In this document: one piece after another, positions 43,700 through 53,764 of the stretch | How positions within the stretch are numbered: position 1 is the stretch's first letter | How the letters are laid out: the number at the start of each line of letters is the position of its first letter | NCBI GenBank assembly: GCA_030348875.1 | Contig: JAUCEP010000002.1 | Coordinates: 1,629,001-1,693,000 of the forward strand | Length of the DNA: 64,000 nt | Direction of reading: 5' to 3' | Origin: Ureibacillus composti | GTDB taxonomy: Bacteria; Bacillota; Bacilli; Bacillales_A; Planococcaceae | Translations under genes and position numbers: made by a program | Notes under the pieces: model-generated | Database searches by the model: none | What the model was told of the DNA's origin: nothing | Seen by the model: only the letters and a program-made list of their open reading frames with translations

Positions 43700-45124
43700 A
43701 TGTCAGAAAAAAATCAATCCTATTTAGAAAAACAGTTAGAGGCGACCCTCAAGTTTGAAAAGGACCAGATCACACTTACGTTTCAAATAGAAAAAATCAA
43801 GTTAGATGATGAATTAGAAATCACACTGCTACAGGAAATCAATCCCTTTATTCAGAAAGAAATCACCTTAACAGAAGATGAATTAATTTTTACATACAAA
43901 AAGGACCCAAACTTTATGACATTTGGGAAATTGCGAACATTGGATGAAAAAGAGCGCTGGATGTTTGCTTCCCAATTGCTGAAATCAATCATGTTACACA
44001 ATTCCAATCGACTTCACGCAATTCTGTGTCCTGAAAATATTTTAATTGATGAAAGCTTGACTCCTTCTTTCTTATATTATGGGGTGAAAGAAAGTATCCC
44101 ACCATATGAACGGAATGCTGAAAGACTTTGGCATGAAACAAAGGCAACGATTGCCGCTGCAATTGATCCTAAATATACATTTGACCAATATATTCAGTTT
44201 TCCAAGTCAATTGAATTAAGTGTAATGGCTTCGAAAGTTGTTGAAGCGAAAGATGAGCATGAATTATTGGACATCATCAAAAAGCAACTTCATGTTCTTG
44301 AAAAGGAAGAGAAAAAATTCACTCGAATTACGCGAACGAAGTGGAATTGGTTGCGATACAGTATAGCCGGACTCGTTTTGGTTTTATTGCCATTAGGTAT
44401 TTATACGGCATATTCTGCTGTCGTTTCGCAACCGAGACAAGAAGCTTATGTTGCGGTGCAAGGCCCTTATATTCAAGGTGACTATAGTGAAATCATTGAT
44501 CGTCTTGCTGATTACGATGTGGATGAAATGCCTGAAGTGATTCAGTACCAATTGTCACTTGCTTACATCGTTAATGAAACGTTGATGGAAGAGCAAAGGG
44601 AGAATATTATAAAAACCATCACGCTGCAAACCGACCCACGCTATTTTAAGTATTGGATTTATATCGGAAGAGGGCAAGCTGAAGAAGCTTTAAGTCTGGC
44701 TCGTCAGTTAGAGGATTTAGATTTAATTATGCTTGCGCTACTACACTATGAAGAATCTGTGAAAGCAGACCAAGATTTAGAAGATGAAGAGCGCGAACAA
44801 CTTCTAGATAAAATCGATAACGAAAAAGGTGAAATAGAAAAACAGCTTGAGGAATTGAAAAAAGCGTTGGAGTTAGAAGCTGAACAAGCTGGTGCTTCGG
44901 GTGGTGCGAGCTCTGAAAGTGCAACGGATCAAGCTGGTGCAAAAGATAAAGCTACGGTAAATGGTGAGGCGAAGGAAGCCGGATCAACTGGTGCGGCAGA
45001 TAAAGCTGCAACACCTGCGAACGCAGGAGCGAAAGAAAAACCAGTAACAGATGCTACTGAGAAACCTGCTGCAACTTCGGGAGCTACACAGCAACCAGAA
45101 AAGCCAGCTCAGGGGACTGAATAG
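43700..45124 (+). CDS. essB: EssB/YukC, type VII membrane component
   Basis: 474 residues. Residues 1-210 form the pseudokinase-like cytosolic domain (LDEKERWMFASQLLKSIMLHNSNRLHAILCPENILID). One transmembrane helix lies near 217-240 (LRYSIAGLVLVLLPLGIYTAYSA). The extracytosolic domain 245-385 is helical (RQEAYVAVQGPYIQGDYSEIIDRL). The last 80 residues are an unusual low-complexity tail rich in Ala, Thr, Glu and Gly with AGAKEK/ATEKPAAT repeats, after a Glu/Lys coiled coil. Thirteen bases separate it from esaB. It is expected to bridge EssC and EsxA during export. Confidence 0.9.
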   Translation: MSEKNQSYLEKQLEATLKFEKDQITLTFQIEKIKLDDELEITLLQEINPFIQKEITLTEDELIFTYKKDPNFMTFGKLRTLDEKERWMFASQLLKSIMLHNSNRLHAILCPENILIDESLTPSFLYYGVKESIPPYERNAERLWHETKATIAAAIDPKYTFDQYIQFSKSIELSVMASKVVEAKDEHELLDIIKKQLHVLEKEEKKFTRITRTKWNWLRYSIAGLVLVLLPLGIYTAYSAVVSQPRQEAYVAVQGPYIQGDYSEIIDRLADYDVDEMPEVIQYQLSLAYIVNETLMEEQRENIIKTITLQTDPRYFKYWIYIGRGQAEEALSLARQLEDLDLIMLALLHYEESVKADQDLEDEEREQLLDKIDNEKGEIEKQLEELKKALELEAEQAGASGGASSESATDQAGAKDKATVNGEAKEAGSTGAADKAATPANAGAKEKPVTDATEKPAATSGATQQPEKPAQGTE

Positions 45125-45140
45125 TAGGTCGGATTACATG

Positions 45141-45313
45141 AAATGTCCAGTAAATTTTAAAAAGTGTCCGGTACTTTCGAAAATTTGACTAGTCCAAATA
45201 TATTCGATTGGACCGAAAAAGCACACATCCGGTCCTAATCGCACAAAACAAATTCCAAGTGCACAAATCACATTACCAAACGCACAAAACAACAGTCCAA
45301 GTGAACAAAAGGA
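45141..45313 (+). repeat. Array A: short 20-21 bp-stepped repeats between essB and essC
   Basis: TGTCCnGTA occurs at 45144 and 45165 (step 21). GCACA occurs at 45221, 45241, 45261 and 45282 (steps 20, 20, 21), with a variant GAACA at 45303. Only about eight bases at the head of each unit are conserved; the rest varies. The region is non-coding, about 250 bases, in a place where yuk-type operons are normally compact. Confidence 0.7.
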
Positions 45314-45379
45314 ACCCTTCCAGCAATTCATGACGGACGTTTTATTACAACAAAAAAATCCCTACTAGAAGGTGATTTG

Positions 45380-48300
45380 ATGAGTACGCTTTTATTTTTT
45401 TATGACAACTATTATCAATCCATTCAATTGGATCAACTAAAGAAAGACCAAATCACCGTTGGGAATGATTCATCCCATACTGTGACGATTCACAGCTTGC
45501 CGTTTACGAATGGCCCACTCACCATTACGGAAGATTCATTTGGTTTTACGGTAAAGCAAAATGAGCAATTGCTTGGAAAAGTGAATCCCAAGCAGTTTTT
45601 TGAATGGACGGATGCCAACAGCCAGAAAAAGCTGAACATCATATTTTTCCAATCCATCGCAAAACAGGAGACCTACTTTGTAGGGGAGAAGAAAGAAATC
45701 CGATTTTCCAACGAGAACGAACAAGCTGAAATTACATGGAAATCTGAACTCCAACTGAAGCCACAGTCGTTTGCACTTCTCAAAGTCGGCCATCAATGGA
45801 CGTTCGAAAATCCAAATAACGCTGAATGCTACATAAACGGGCAGAGGAAACAATCCCGAAAACAAATTCAACTCGGGGACATCATCTACACACCATTCAT
45901 GTTTATTCGTTTAGTAGAAGAGGATGTCCTAGAAATTCTAAGTTTTGAAGATTACGAGACACAACTTTCACAAATCATCGAGCCTGAATCGGAAATGAAG
46001 AAAAAATACCCCATTTACAGACGGACTCCAAGAATGGTGTATGAACTACCGAAAGAAAAGGTTTCATTGTCGTTTCCATCACAAGAGCATGACCCGTCAA
46101 ACAGAGGCCTCTGGCTAGTCATATTACCACCGCTTGTTATGCTAATTGTTATGGGAATTGTGTCAGTTATTCAGCCTCGAGGAATCTTCATCCTAATTAC
46201 CATGGTGATGTTCGTCATGACGTTAATTACGTCGTCCGTACAATATTTTAAAGACCGCGGCAATGAGAAACGAAAAAAGGAAAAACGAGTTCGCGTTTAC
46301 ACGGCGTACCTTGAAAATAAAAGACAGGAACTACAAGAGTTATCAGAAAAACAACGATTTACGATGGAGTTCCACTTCCCAACTTTCGAACGCATGAAAT
46401 ATTTAACGAATCAAATTTCAGACCGTATTTGGGAACGTCCATTAGAAAGTGATGATTTTCTTCAATTTCGTTTAGGGACGGGGACAGTACCATCAAGCTT
46501 TCCGATCACACTAAATTCAAACGATATGGCGAATCGCGAAATGGATGACTTAATCGAACAATCTCAAAAACTTGAAAAAGTTTATAAGGAAATTTCTGAT
46601 GTGCCAATCATCGCGAATTTGGCGAAAGGGCCAATTGGGCTAATTGGGAAAGAGCGCGTTGTAAAACAAGAAATTCACCAAATCATTGGACAGCTTGCGT
46701 TTTTCCATAGCTATCATGATTTACGTTTTGTCTTTATTTTTGATGAAGCAGATTACAAGCAAATCGAGTGGATGAAATGGTTGCCGCATTTTAATATTCC
46801 GAACATGTATGCACGTGGGTTAATTTACAACGAAAAAACACGAGATCAGCTGCTTTCATCGATTTATGAAATGATTCGTGAGCGTGATTTAGAGGAGGAG
46901 AAAGACAAACTCCGCTTTGCACCACATCTTGTGTTTATTATCACAAACCAGCAGTTGATTAATGAACACGTTATCTTAGAATACCTTGAAGGAGACCACA
47001 AACACCTTGGCATTTCGGTGATTTTCGCAACCGATGCAAAAGAAAGTTTGTCGGACAATATTCACACCCTTGTGCGCTTACTGAATGATACACAGGGAGA
47101 CATTTTAATACAGGATAAAAAAGCAGTGAGCATTCCGTTTACACTGGATTATCATCAAAAAGAAGATAACGAGCGTTTTTCGCGGATGTTACGCACGCTG
47201 AACCATCAAACAGGAATGACGAATTCCATCCCAGAAAGCGTGACCTTCCTTGAAATGATGAATGTAAAAGAAGTAGATGGACTTAGAATTGGGCAAAAAT
47301 GGTCAGAAAATGAATCTTCGAAATCATTAGCTGTGCCAATTGGGTTAAAAGGGAAAGACGATCTCGTGTATTTAAATCTACATGAGAAAGCACATGGACC
47401 GCACGGATTACTTGCGGGAACAACGGGGTCAGGGAAAAGTGAATTTCTACAAACGTACATCTTGTCATTGTCAGTGCATTTCCATCCACATGAAGTGGCA
47501 TTCCTTTTAATCGACTACAAAGGTGGGGGAATGGCTCAGCCGTTTAGAACATTGCCACACCTATTAGGAACGATTACGAATATCGAGGGTAGTGTGAACT
47601 TTACGAATCGCGCACTCGCTTCGATCCGTAGTGAGTTAAAACGTCGTCAACGCTTGTTTGACCGTTATAATGTCACACACATTAACGATTACACAAGTTT
47701 GTTTAAGCAACAGCAAGCAGAAGAACCACTGCCACATTTATTTTTAATTTCCGATGAATTCGCGGAATTGAAAAATGAAGAGCCGGACTTTATTCGAGAG
47801 CTAGTAAGTGCTGCTCGTATCGGGCGAAGTTTAGGGGTTCATCTCATCTTGGCAACACAAAAACCAGGCGGCGTCATTGATGATCAAATCTGGAGTAACG
47901 CCCGCTTTAAAGTGGCACTGAAGGTTCAAGATGCGAGTGACAGTAAGGAAATTTTGAAAAATGCAGATGCTGCTAACATCACCCAAACAGGTAGGGGATA
48001 TTTACAAGTTGGGAACAACGAAGTTTATGAGCTGTTCCAATCGGCTTGGAGTGGTGCGCCTTATCTGTCAGAGCACTCCGATGGGGAAGATGAAATTGCC
48101 ATCGTAACGGATTTAGGTCTAATTCCTTTATCGAATATTTCTGCAAAAGATACGAAACGAAAAGGCATCACAGAAATTGAAGCAATCGTAACGAAAATCG
48201 CAGAGACGCAACAAGTATTTGGTATTGATAAGCTAAAAAGTCCGTGGCTTCCGCCGCTTGCTGAACGCTTGTTTAAAAATGCGGAAACTTCCGAACAGCG

Positions 48301-49855
48301 AGATCGCATCGCCCTTGCCTTAATCGATGAACCTGAAAAACAAAGCCAAACGACGTATCACTATCAAGTGATGGATGACGGCAACCTTGGTATTTTCGGT
48401 TCCACTGGTTACGGAAAATCAACAACGGTGCTGACACTGCTATTAAATATCGCGGAAAACTACAGTCCTGAAGAAGTGCATTATTACTTAATGGACTTTG
48501 GAAATGGTTCGTTACTTCCGTTGAAGCAACTTCCACATACTGCTGATTTCTTCTTGATGGAGGATATCCGCAAAATGGAGAAGTTTATGCGAATGATCCG
48601 CGAAGAAATCGTTCGAAGAAAGCAATTACTTCAGCAAATGGAAGTGGGCAGTATAAAGCTGTATAACCAGGTAGCAGAGAAAAAACTTCCGCTACTTTAT
48701 GTGGTCGTTGAGAATTTTGATTTTATTAAGGAAGAAATGCCGGATTTCGAACCTTACTTCAATCAATTTGTAAGGGACGGCCAGTCTTTAGGGATTTATA
48801 TGATCTTTACGGCAACACGTATTTCATCGATTCGCCAAGCGGTCATGAACAATCTGAAGACGAAAATTGTGCATTACTTGATGGATCATAGTGAGGCATT
48901 TTCGGTGCTTGGGAAAACGACTTTATCACCTGAAGCGATACCAGGTCGGGCGATTATTAAAAAAGACGAGGCCCATTTTTCACAAATTTTCTTACCGGCT
49001 AATGGAGCAAATGATTTTGAGATGCTTGAAGCCTTGAAAGAAACAGTTAAATCGTTGAAGGCAAAATACTCGAGGTTATCAGAACCAACATCAATCCCAA
49101 TGCTACCAACAGATTTGACACTGTCTCAATTAGCAAAATATATTCCGCTTGATAAACAACCACATTTATTCCCAGTCGGTTTAGATGAAGAGTTTGTCCA
49201 ACCAGTTGCGGTAAATCTTTTAAACAACAAACATTGTCTCGTTATGGGGCAAGCGCAAAAAGGAAAGACAAATGTGTTAAAAGTGTTGTTAACGCTTGCT
49301 GTAGAAAAGGGAATTCGAGATATTGGGTTGTTTGATTCATTTGATAGAGGTTTAGCGACTTTCGCAGATGAAGGGGCAGTTACCTATGTAGAAACGAAAG
49401 AACAATTTGATGATTGGTTAACCATTATTGAAGCAGAAGTTGCATCCCGTGAAGTGACGTATGTTAACACGAACTTTAATGAACGGGCAAATCTTCAATT
49501 CCCGCCGATTCTTCTTGTGGTGGATGATTATACGCGATTCAATTCGAGTCTTGATTCGAAACTTCAAGAACGCGTTGTGAAGTTGATGAAAAATGCAAGT
49601 TATCTTGGATTTAACTTCATTGTATCTGGCAATTCGACTGATTTAACGAAAGGCTATGATGCATTAACAACGGTAGTGAAGCAAATTCGTCAAGCATTGC
49701 TATTGATGAAAAAATCAGAGCAAACATTATTCACACTTCCTTACGATCGTAAAGAAGAAGAAATTCAAGCAGGATTTGGCTACTATGTCATGAACAACAA
49801 AGAAATCAAAATACAAATCCCATTATGTGATATTGAAAGGAAGATCTACTCATGA
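45380..49855 (+). CDS. essC: EssC/YukBA, type VII secretion motor ATPase
   Basis: About 1491 residues, typical of Firmicutes EssC. The ATG at 45380 is preferred over the TTG three bases earlier, judged from AAGGTGAT spacing. Two FHA-like beta domains occupy residues 1-200 (GNDSSHTVTIHSLPF; KVGHQWTFENPNNAECYING). Two transmembrane helices lie near 240-290. Three FtsK/SpoIIIE ATPase domains follow: D1 Walker A GTTGSGKSEF near 680 with LFLISDEFAEL; D2 Walker A GSTGYGKSTT near 1007 with a degenerate Walker B (VVVENFDF); D3 Walker A GQAQKGKTNV near 1289 with ILLVVDDYTRF. It powers export of EsxA and LXG proteins. Its end overlaps esaA by four bases. Confidence 0.95.
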   Translation: MSTLLFFYDNYYQSIQLDQLKKDQITVGNDSSHTVTIHSLPFTNGPLTITEDSFGFTVKQNEQLLGKVNPKQFFEWTDANSQKKLNIIFFQSIAKQETYFVGEKKEIRFSNENEQAEITWKSELQLKPQSFALLKVGHQWTFENPNNAECYINGQRKQSRKQIQLGDIIYTPFMFIRLVEEDVLEILSFEDYETQLSQIIEPESEMKKKYPIYRRTPRMVYELPKEKVSLSFPSQEHDPSNRGLWLVILPPLVMLIVMGIVSVIQPRGIFILITMVMFVMTLITSSVQYFKDRGNEKRKKEKRVRVYTAYLENKRQELQELSEKQRFTMEFHFPTFERMKYLTNQISDRIWERPLESDDFLQFRLGTGTVPSSFPITLNSNDMANREMDDLIEQSQKLEKVYKEISDVPIIANLAKGPIGLIGKERVVKQEIHQIIGQLAFFHSYHDLRFVFIFDEADYKQIEWMKWLPHFNIPNMYARGLIYNEKTRDQLLSSIYEMIRERDLEEEKDKLRFAPHLVFIITNQQLINEHVILEYLEGDHKHLGISVIFATDAKESLSDNIHTLVRLLNDTQGDILIQDKKAVSIPFTLDYHQKEDNERFSRMLRTLNHQTGMTNSIPESVTFLEMMNVKEVDGLRIGQKWSENESSKSLAVPIGLKGKDDLVYLNLHEKAHGPHGLLAGTTGSGKSEFLQTYILSLSVHFHPHEVAFLLIDYKGGGMAQPFRTLPHLLGTITNIEGSVNFTNRALASIRSELKRRQRLFDRYNVTHINDYTSLFKQQQAEEPLPHLFLISDEFAELKNEEPDFIRELVSAARIGRSLGVHLILATQKPGGVIDDQIWSNARFKVALKVQDASDSKEILKNADAANITQTGRGYLQVGNNEVYELFQSAWSGAPYLSEHSDGEDEIAIVTDLGLIPLSNISAKDTKRKGITEIEAIVTKIAETQQVFGIDKLKSPWLPPLAERLFKNAETSEQRDRIALALIDEPEKQSQTTYHYQVMDDGNLGIFGSTGYGKSTTVLTLLLNIAENYSPEEVHYYLMDFGNGSLLPLKQLPHTADFFLMEDIRKMEKFMRMIREEIVRRKQLLQQMEVGSIKLYNQVAEKKLPLLYVVVENFDFIKEEMPDFEPYFNQFVRDGQSLGIYMIFTATRISSIRQAVMNNLKTKIVHYLMDHSEAFSVLGKTTLSPEAIPGRAIIKKDEAHFSQIFLPANGANDFEMLEALKETVKSLKAKYSRLSEPTSIPMLPTDLTLSQLAKYIPLDKQPHLFPVGLDEEFVQPVAVNLLNNKHCLVMGQAQKGKTNVLKVLLTLAVEKGIRDIGLFDSFDRGLATFADEGAVTYVETKEQFDDWLTIIEAEVASREVTYVNTNFNERANLQFPPILLVVDDYTRFNSSLDSKLQERVVKLMKNASYLGFNFIVSGNSTDLTKGYDALTTVVKQIRQALLLMKKSEQTLFTLPYDRKEEEIQAGFGYYVMNNKEIKIQIPLCDIERKIYS

Positions 49856-52644
49856 CGGCTCAAAAGAAGCTGATGTTAAAAATCGTGATCGTCATGATTT
49901 TGATTATCGGGGCCCCCATCCTTTACTTCCTAGCTATTGGCGAAAACCCGTTTTTCGATGAATCGAGCGGAACGAAAAAAATCGCCGTTGTCAATGAGGA
50001 TACAGGTGCAGAAAACGAAGAAAGTGCACTTGCATTTGGAAAAGAAGTGGCGCCGATTTTATCGACAGATACAAGTTATGATTGGTCTGTTGTGAGTCGA
50101 AGTGCTGCGGAAAAAGGGTTAGCGAATCAAGATTACGATGCGGTAATTTATATTCCATCGAATTTTTCTAAAAACATTATGACCTACGAGGAGCAACAAC
50201 CGGTAAAGGCTGAGTTTAAATATAACGTTTCAGGTCAATTAAACACAGCAAATCGTGAAAAAGTTTTACGAGAAATCGATAAAGCAACTGCACGAGTAAA
50301 CGGGAAAATATCTACTCTTTATTGGAGCTATGTTTCTCAAGATTTAGAGGAAGTACGTGAGGAATTCGATACGATTCTTGAAAAAGAAATAGAGTTTTTA
50401 AATACGATTTCCGATTTTTATCGCCCGAATCTATCAGGTGTAGTAGGGGATATTGAAAATCAAAAAAGCTTGTTGGAGAATATCGTAAACTCCGTGAAGA
50501 GCGCACCAATCGATGGAAATATCGATCAGGCTGAGGACTTCGAGGAGCAATTAGCGCAATTTGTAACGTATGTAAATGACTATCAGCAATACCAAACTTC
50601 CGCGCAACAGCTTTTACAAACAGTACAAAATGAGAATCTAACAGCGGTGCTTGACATGAAGAGTGCTCAAGACCCACGTTATAACGAAATGAAGACGTAT
50701 TTAATCGAACAAAATGAAAAGTTTAGTTCAAATGTCCGAAAGCTTGAAGACCAATTAGCAAAAAACGGACGTAATGTCACGAATTTAGCAGATCAAGTTG
50801 TTACCCAGAGAGATGAAATCATGAACCTCCTCAAGCAAGTGGAAGGGGAAATGATCGTACAGTATGAATCGCAAGTAATTAGTTTGAAAAATCAATTGAA
50901 TGGTAGCACACCTGCAACAAATCCAACTACCCAAGCCAGTAATGGCGGTGGGAAAGTGGCAAGCAATACTAGTAATTTAGTTGCTTCATCGAAAATTACT
51001 GCACTTGACTCACAGCGAGCGAAACTAATGGACCTAGTGCAGGAAATTAATGCATTGAAAGAACAAGCTGCTACGGTAGCAGGTAATACGAATGAGTCCA
51101 CAGCTGACCAAGCAGCGGCTCCTTCAGTAGGTTCAGTGATAAATGATAAACTGTCCCAACTGTCTGACCAAATCACAAACATCGAAGAGAGCATTAATCA
51201 AATACAACAACAAGAAAAGCAATTGCAAGAGCAGTTGAAAGAATCACTAGAATCTCTAGGTGAAGAGGAAGCCCCAGTAGTTGTTCCTTCATCACCGGGT
51301 AATGAAAAATCGATTATCAATGAAATCGAACGTAAAGAATCAGAAATAGTGAATTTACCATTAATAAATGATGGTAAGAAAGCGCGCTTGAAAAGTGTCT
51401 TTTACAAATCAATTAATAGTGATAATTCAACATTGTTAATGGAGTACTATGGAGCATTAGCTCAATATGAAACGGCATTGAAGACGAATTTAAGTTCTGA
51501 TCCAATTTCCCAAGAACTGTCGTCAAACGTGAACAAAATCTTAGGTATTAATGAAAAAGGCACAACGTTATTTGATGAATTGCAAGCAGGAGTTCCTGCT
51601 TCCCAGCAGCAGTTAACATCATTGGAAGAGGGGCTAACTTCATTCTTTACAAAGCAAATGGAGAAAGTCGATTCTGATTATGAAGTAATTTCTGAACAAT
51701 TAGAAGCAGTTGAAACAAGTGCGAGCAATATGCAAGAAAGCTTGGATACTTTCATTGCTGGTTCCTCTGAATCTCATTCTCCGGTTGCAGATGGAAGTAG
51801 CCTCGTATCAAATCAACAAAGTATTAGCCAAAACTTGCAGGCTATGAGTAATTCCATGAACACAATCATGGAAAATCAAGACAATATTATGTCAGTAACA
51901 AATGACCTTCACGCTAAAGCGGCAGATGTGAATGCAGATACGCAGGAATTGAACTCTAAGTGGAATGAAAACGTGGATACAACAGAGAAATATCGTAATG
52001 ACATTCATGATGTGTTAAACAACGCATTTATCGATGGTCAAAAGAATGGTCAAATTTATGAGCATTTATCTACTCCACTAGCAGCAAACAGCCTAGATTC
52101 ATCCGTGCAAGAGAATAAATTACCACCAGTGATTGTACTCGTCATTGTGTTAATTAGTAGCTTACTCATTGGGTATTTCTGCTACTATTTCAAAAACAAC
52201 AAAACGAGCGTGCGCATCGCGTTGTTCAGTTTGCTGAACTTAATCGTTGGATTAATTATTAGTATTTACGGGTTGGATATTTATCCACTTAATGAAACAG
52301 GTGCAATTGAATGGACAATTTTCACTGTTTTATTACTAACTGCGGTGTCCTCTGTGATTTTTGCTGGTTTCTCAATTGGCAATCTAGTTGGTTGGTTCGT
52401 TAGTGTTGCAGTCATTGCCTTCTTCATAACGCCAATGCTGACGTTATTGGCATCAAATATTGATTATGAAGATCCGATGACAAAAGTATACTTATCCATT
52501 CAATACGGACCTGAATCTCTAATCGTTCCAGCAAGTATTGTTCTTGCGGTAATTATTGCGGTTGCAGCATTCGTACCGTATATCATCGGGCGAATTAAGA
52601 ATCGTGCAAGTACGCAAGATGAGGAAACTTCGTATGAAATGTAA
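49852..52644 (+). CDS. esaA: EsaA/YueB, type VII membrane protein (phage-receptor-like)
   Basis: 930 residues. An N-terminal transmembrane helix (about 8-27) is followed by a conserved Pip/YhgE-type domain start (KKIAVVNEDTGAENEES). A very long extracytosolic coiled-coil region covers 150-760 (many Gln/Glu/Asn-rich helices; Ser/Thr/Pro breaks near 345 and 475). Five C-terminal helices follow from about 762 (PPVIVLVIVLISSLLIGYFCYYF onward). The architecture is that of YueB, the SPP1 phage receptor spanning the wall in B. subtilis. ATGA overlap with essC indicates coupling. It probably forms the surface-exposed stalk of the secretion machine. Confidence 0.9.
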   Translation: MTAQKKLMLKIVIVMILIIGAPILYFLAIGENPFFDESSGTKKIAVVNEDTGAENEESALAFGKEVAPILSTDTSYDWSVVSRSAAEKGLANQDYDAVIYIPSNFSKNIMTYEEQQPVKAEFKYNVSGQLNTANREKVLREIDKATARVNGKISTLYWSYVSQDLEEVREEFDTILEKEIEFLNTISDFYRPNLSGVVGDIENQKSLLENIVNSVKSAPIDGNIDQAEDFEEQLAQFVTYVNDYQQYQTSAQQLLQTVQNENLTAVLDMKSAQDPRYNEMKTYLIEQNEKFSSNVRKLEDQLAKNGRNVTNLADQVVTQRDEIMNLLKQVEGEMIVQYESQVISLKNQLNGSTPATNPTTQASNGGGKVASNTSNLVASSKITALDSQRAKLMDLVQEINALKEQAATVAGNTNESTADQAAAPSVGSVINDKLSQLSDQITNIEESINQIQQQEKQLQEQLKESLESLGEEEAPVVVPSSPGNEKSIINEIERKESEIVNLPLINDGKKARLKSVFYKSINSDNSTLLMEYYGALAQYETALKTNLSSDPISQELSSNVNKILGINEKGTTLFDELQAGVPASQQQLTSLEEGLTSFFTKQMEKVDSDYEVISEQLEAVETSASNMQESLDTFIAGSSESHSPVADGSSLVSNQQSISQNLQAMSNSMNTIMENQDNIMSVTNDLHAKAADVNADTQELNSKWNENVDTTEKYRNDIHDVLNNAFIDGQKNGQIYEHLSTPLAANSLDSSVQENKLPPVIVLVIVLISSLLIGYFCYYFKNNKTSVRIALFSLLNLIVGLIISIYGLDIYPLNETGAIEWTIFTVLLLTAVSSVIFAGFSIGNLVGWFVSVAVIAFFITPMLTLLASNIDYEDPMTKVYLSIQYGPESLIVPASIVLAVIIAVAAFVPYIIGRIKNRASTQDEETSYEM

Positions 52645-53155
52645 GATTTTGTTTGGCGCTTTAGTATTGTGGATAATGGGGGGAGTCGGGTTCAATTACG
52701 GACCCGGCTTCCACTTCCATTTAGGGTCAGAGTTAACGGCATCGGCCGCAAGCAATCTTGATGATCTTAGTCCAAATGAATACAAGGAAAAAGAATTCAA
52801 AGACAATAAAGAATATCTTCATAATGAATCTTTGTTGGAATCTAGGAAGGAAATCCCTGAAGAACAAAAACAGTTAGATTTTATTCCTAATGATTACGAT
52901 CCAAATGAAAAAATCAAGGAAGAGCTTTTTGTTAATGATTTTGAAGAACGAAAAACGATCGCATATGAATCTATGAAACTAGGTTTGTTTTCAGGTGAAT
53001 CAGAGATTGCAAAAGTTCAAGCAAATCAGTCGAGCTCAGAAAACAATCATGGGAACAAGAACCTACAATTTGTCTATATAGGATTGTTAATCGCTTGTAT
53101 CCTCATTGCCCTGATTTGGCTTGTTCCAAAAATGGTGCAGGGAGATAAAAGATAG
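52634..53155 (+). CDS. essA: EssA/YueC, type VII membrane protein
   Basis: 173 residues. The ATG at 52634, eight bases after GAGGA, is chosen; it overlaps esaA by 11 bases. An N-terminal signal-like helix (MKCKILFGALVLWIMGGVGF) is followed by a charged extracytosolic segment of about 110 residues and a C-terminal transmembrane helix (LQFVYIGLLIACILIALIWLVP) with a short Lys/Arg tail. Size, order and topology match EssA/YueC. It is the last of the core machinery genes; a repeat array follows directly. Confidence 0.85.
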   Translation: MKCKILFGALVLWIMGGVGFNYGPGFHFHLGSELTASAASNLDDLSPNEYKEKEFKDNKEYLHNESLLESRKEIPEEQKQLDFIPNDYDPNEKIKEELFVNDFEERKTIAYESMKLGLFSGESEIAKVQANQSSSENNHGNKNLQFVYIGLLIACILIALIWLVPKMVQGDKR

Positions 53156-53163
53156 GGTCGCAG

Positions 53164-53413
53164 GTCAACGTAAAAAGTGACTTGGGTATTCGCACGTAAA
53201 GAGATAGAACTCGCACGTAACGGGGAGAAAAGCGCACGTAACAAAATAAAAGTCGCACGTAACGTGGCTAAACTTGCACATAAAAAAGCCCCCCGCACGT
53301 AAATGGGAGAAGAGCGCACGTAACAAGATAAAAGTCGCACGAAACGGCGCGGAATTGGCACGTAAAGAAGCCCCCCTCACGTAATGCATAGAAACTCGCA
53401 CGAAAACAACTAA
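53164..53413 (+). repeat. Array B: eleven GCACGTAA units with a 21-bp step
   Basis: The GCAC core begins at 53192, 53213, 53234, 53255, 53276, 53295, 53316, 53337, 53358, 53377 (TCAC) and 53398. The steps are 21,21,21,21,19,21,21,21,19,21. Each unit is GCACGTAA (or GCACGAAA) plus about 12 variable bases. The block 53213-53294 is repeated as 53295-53376, giving an 82-bp higher-order duplication that preserves the 19-bp step. The array fills the spacer between essA and the first LXG module. Confidence 0.85.
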
Positions 53414-53461
53414 AACTCAAAACCAAATGATTTATCCCAAAAAGGAAAGGAGAGAATTCAC

Positions 53462-53764
53462 GTGTCAAATGAAGTGAAAGTGGTATATGCGGATGTAGAG
53501 GAACAGCTTGGTGTGATGGAGAATGCAACTTCATCACTGAAAGCTACCGCAGTACCCCCGATTGAAGGGAATACATTAGATGTTGTAACAAAACTAAATG
53601 AACTTGCACAAGAATTAGAACAAATCTTAACGAGTTACCAAGCAGTGTTACAAAGTAATATTCAAACAACTAGAAATTCGGTTCATTACATGCGAGAGCA
53701 GGATCAGCGCATTTCAACGAATATCAGCGGTGCCGTTTCCGGTCCTAGGAGGCTGATGGAATAA
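53462..53764 (+). CDS. DUF5344 (YwqI-like) LXG partner protein
   Basis: 100 residues, GTG start after GGAAAGGAGAG. All-helical, with a N-terminal EVKVVYADVEEQLGVMENATSSL stretch and a predicted long hairpin. It resembles YwqI/DUF5344, small proteins encoded immediately before LXG toxins that help target them to the type VII machine. Its TAA overlaps the ATG of the LXG gene (TAATG), so the two are translated together. Confidence 0.75.
   Translation: MSNEVKVVYADVEEQLGVMENATSSLKATAVPPIEGNTLDVVTKLNELAQELEQILTSYQAVLQSNIQTTRNSVHYMREQDQRISTNISGAVSGPRRLME

Noticed and set aside
53074..53537. Minus-strand frames rich in Cys/Arg/Phe across array B
   Set aside because: Same cause: the 21-bp unit keeps the frame open. 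No start signal and no family resemblance.
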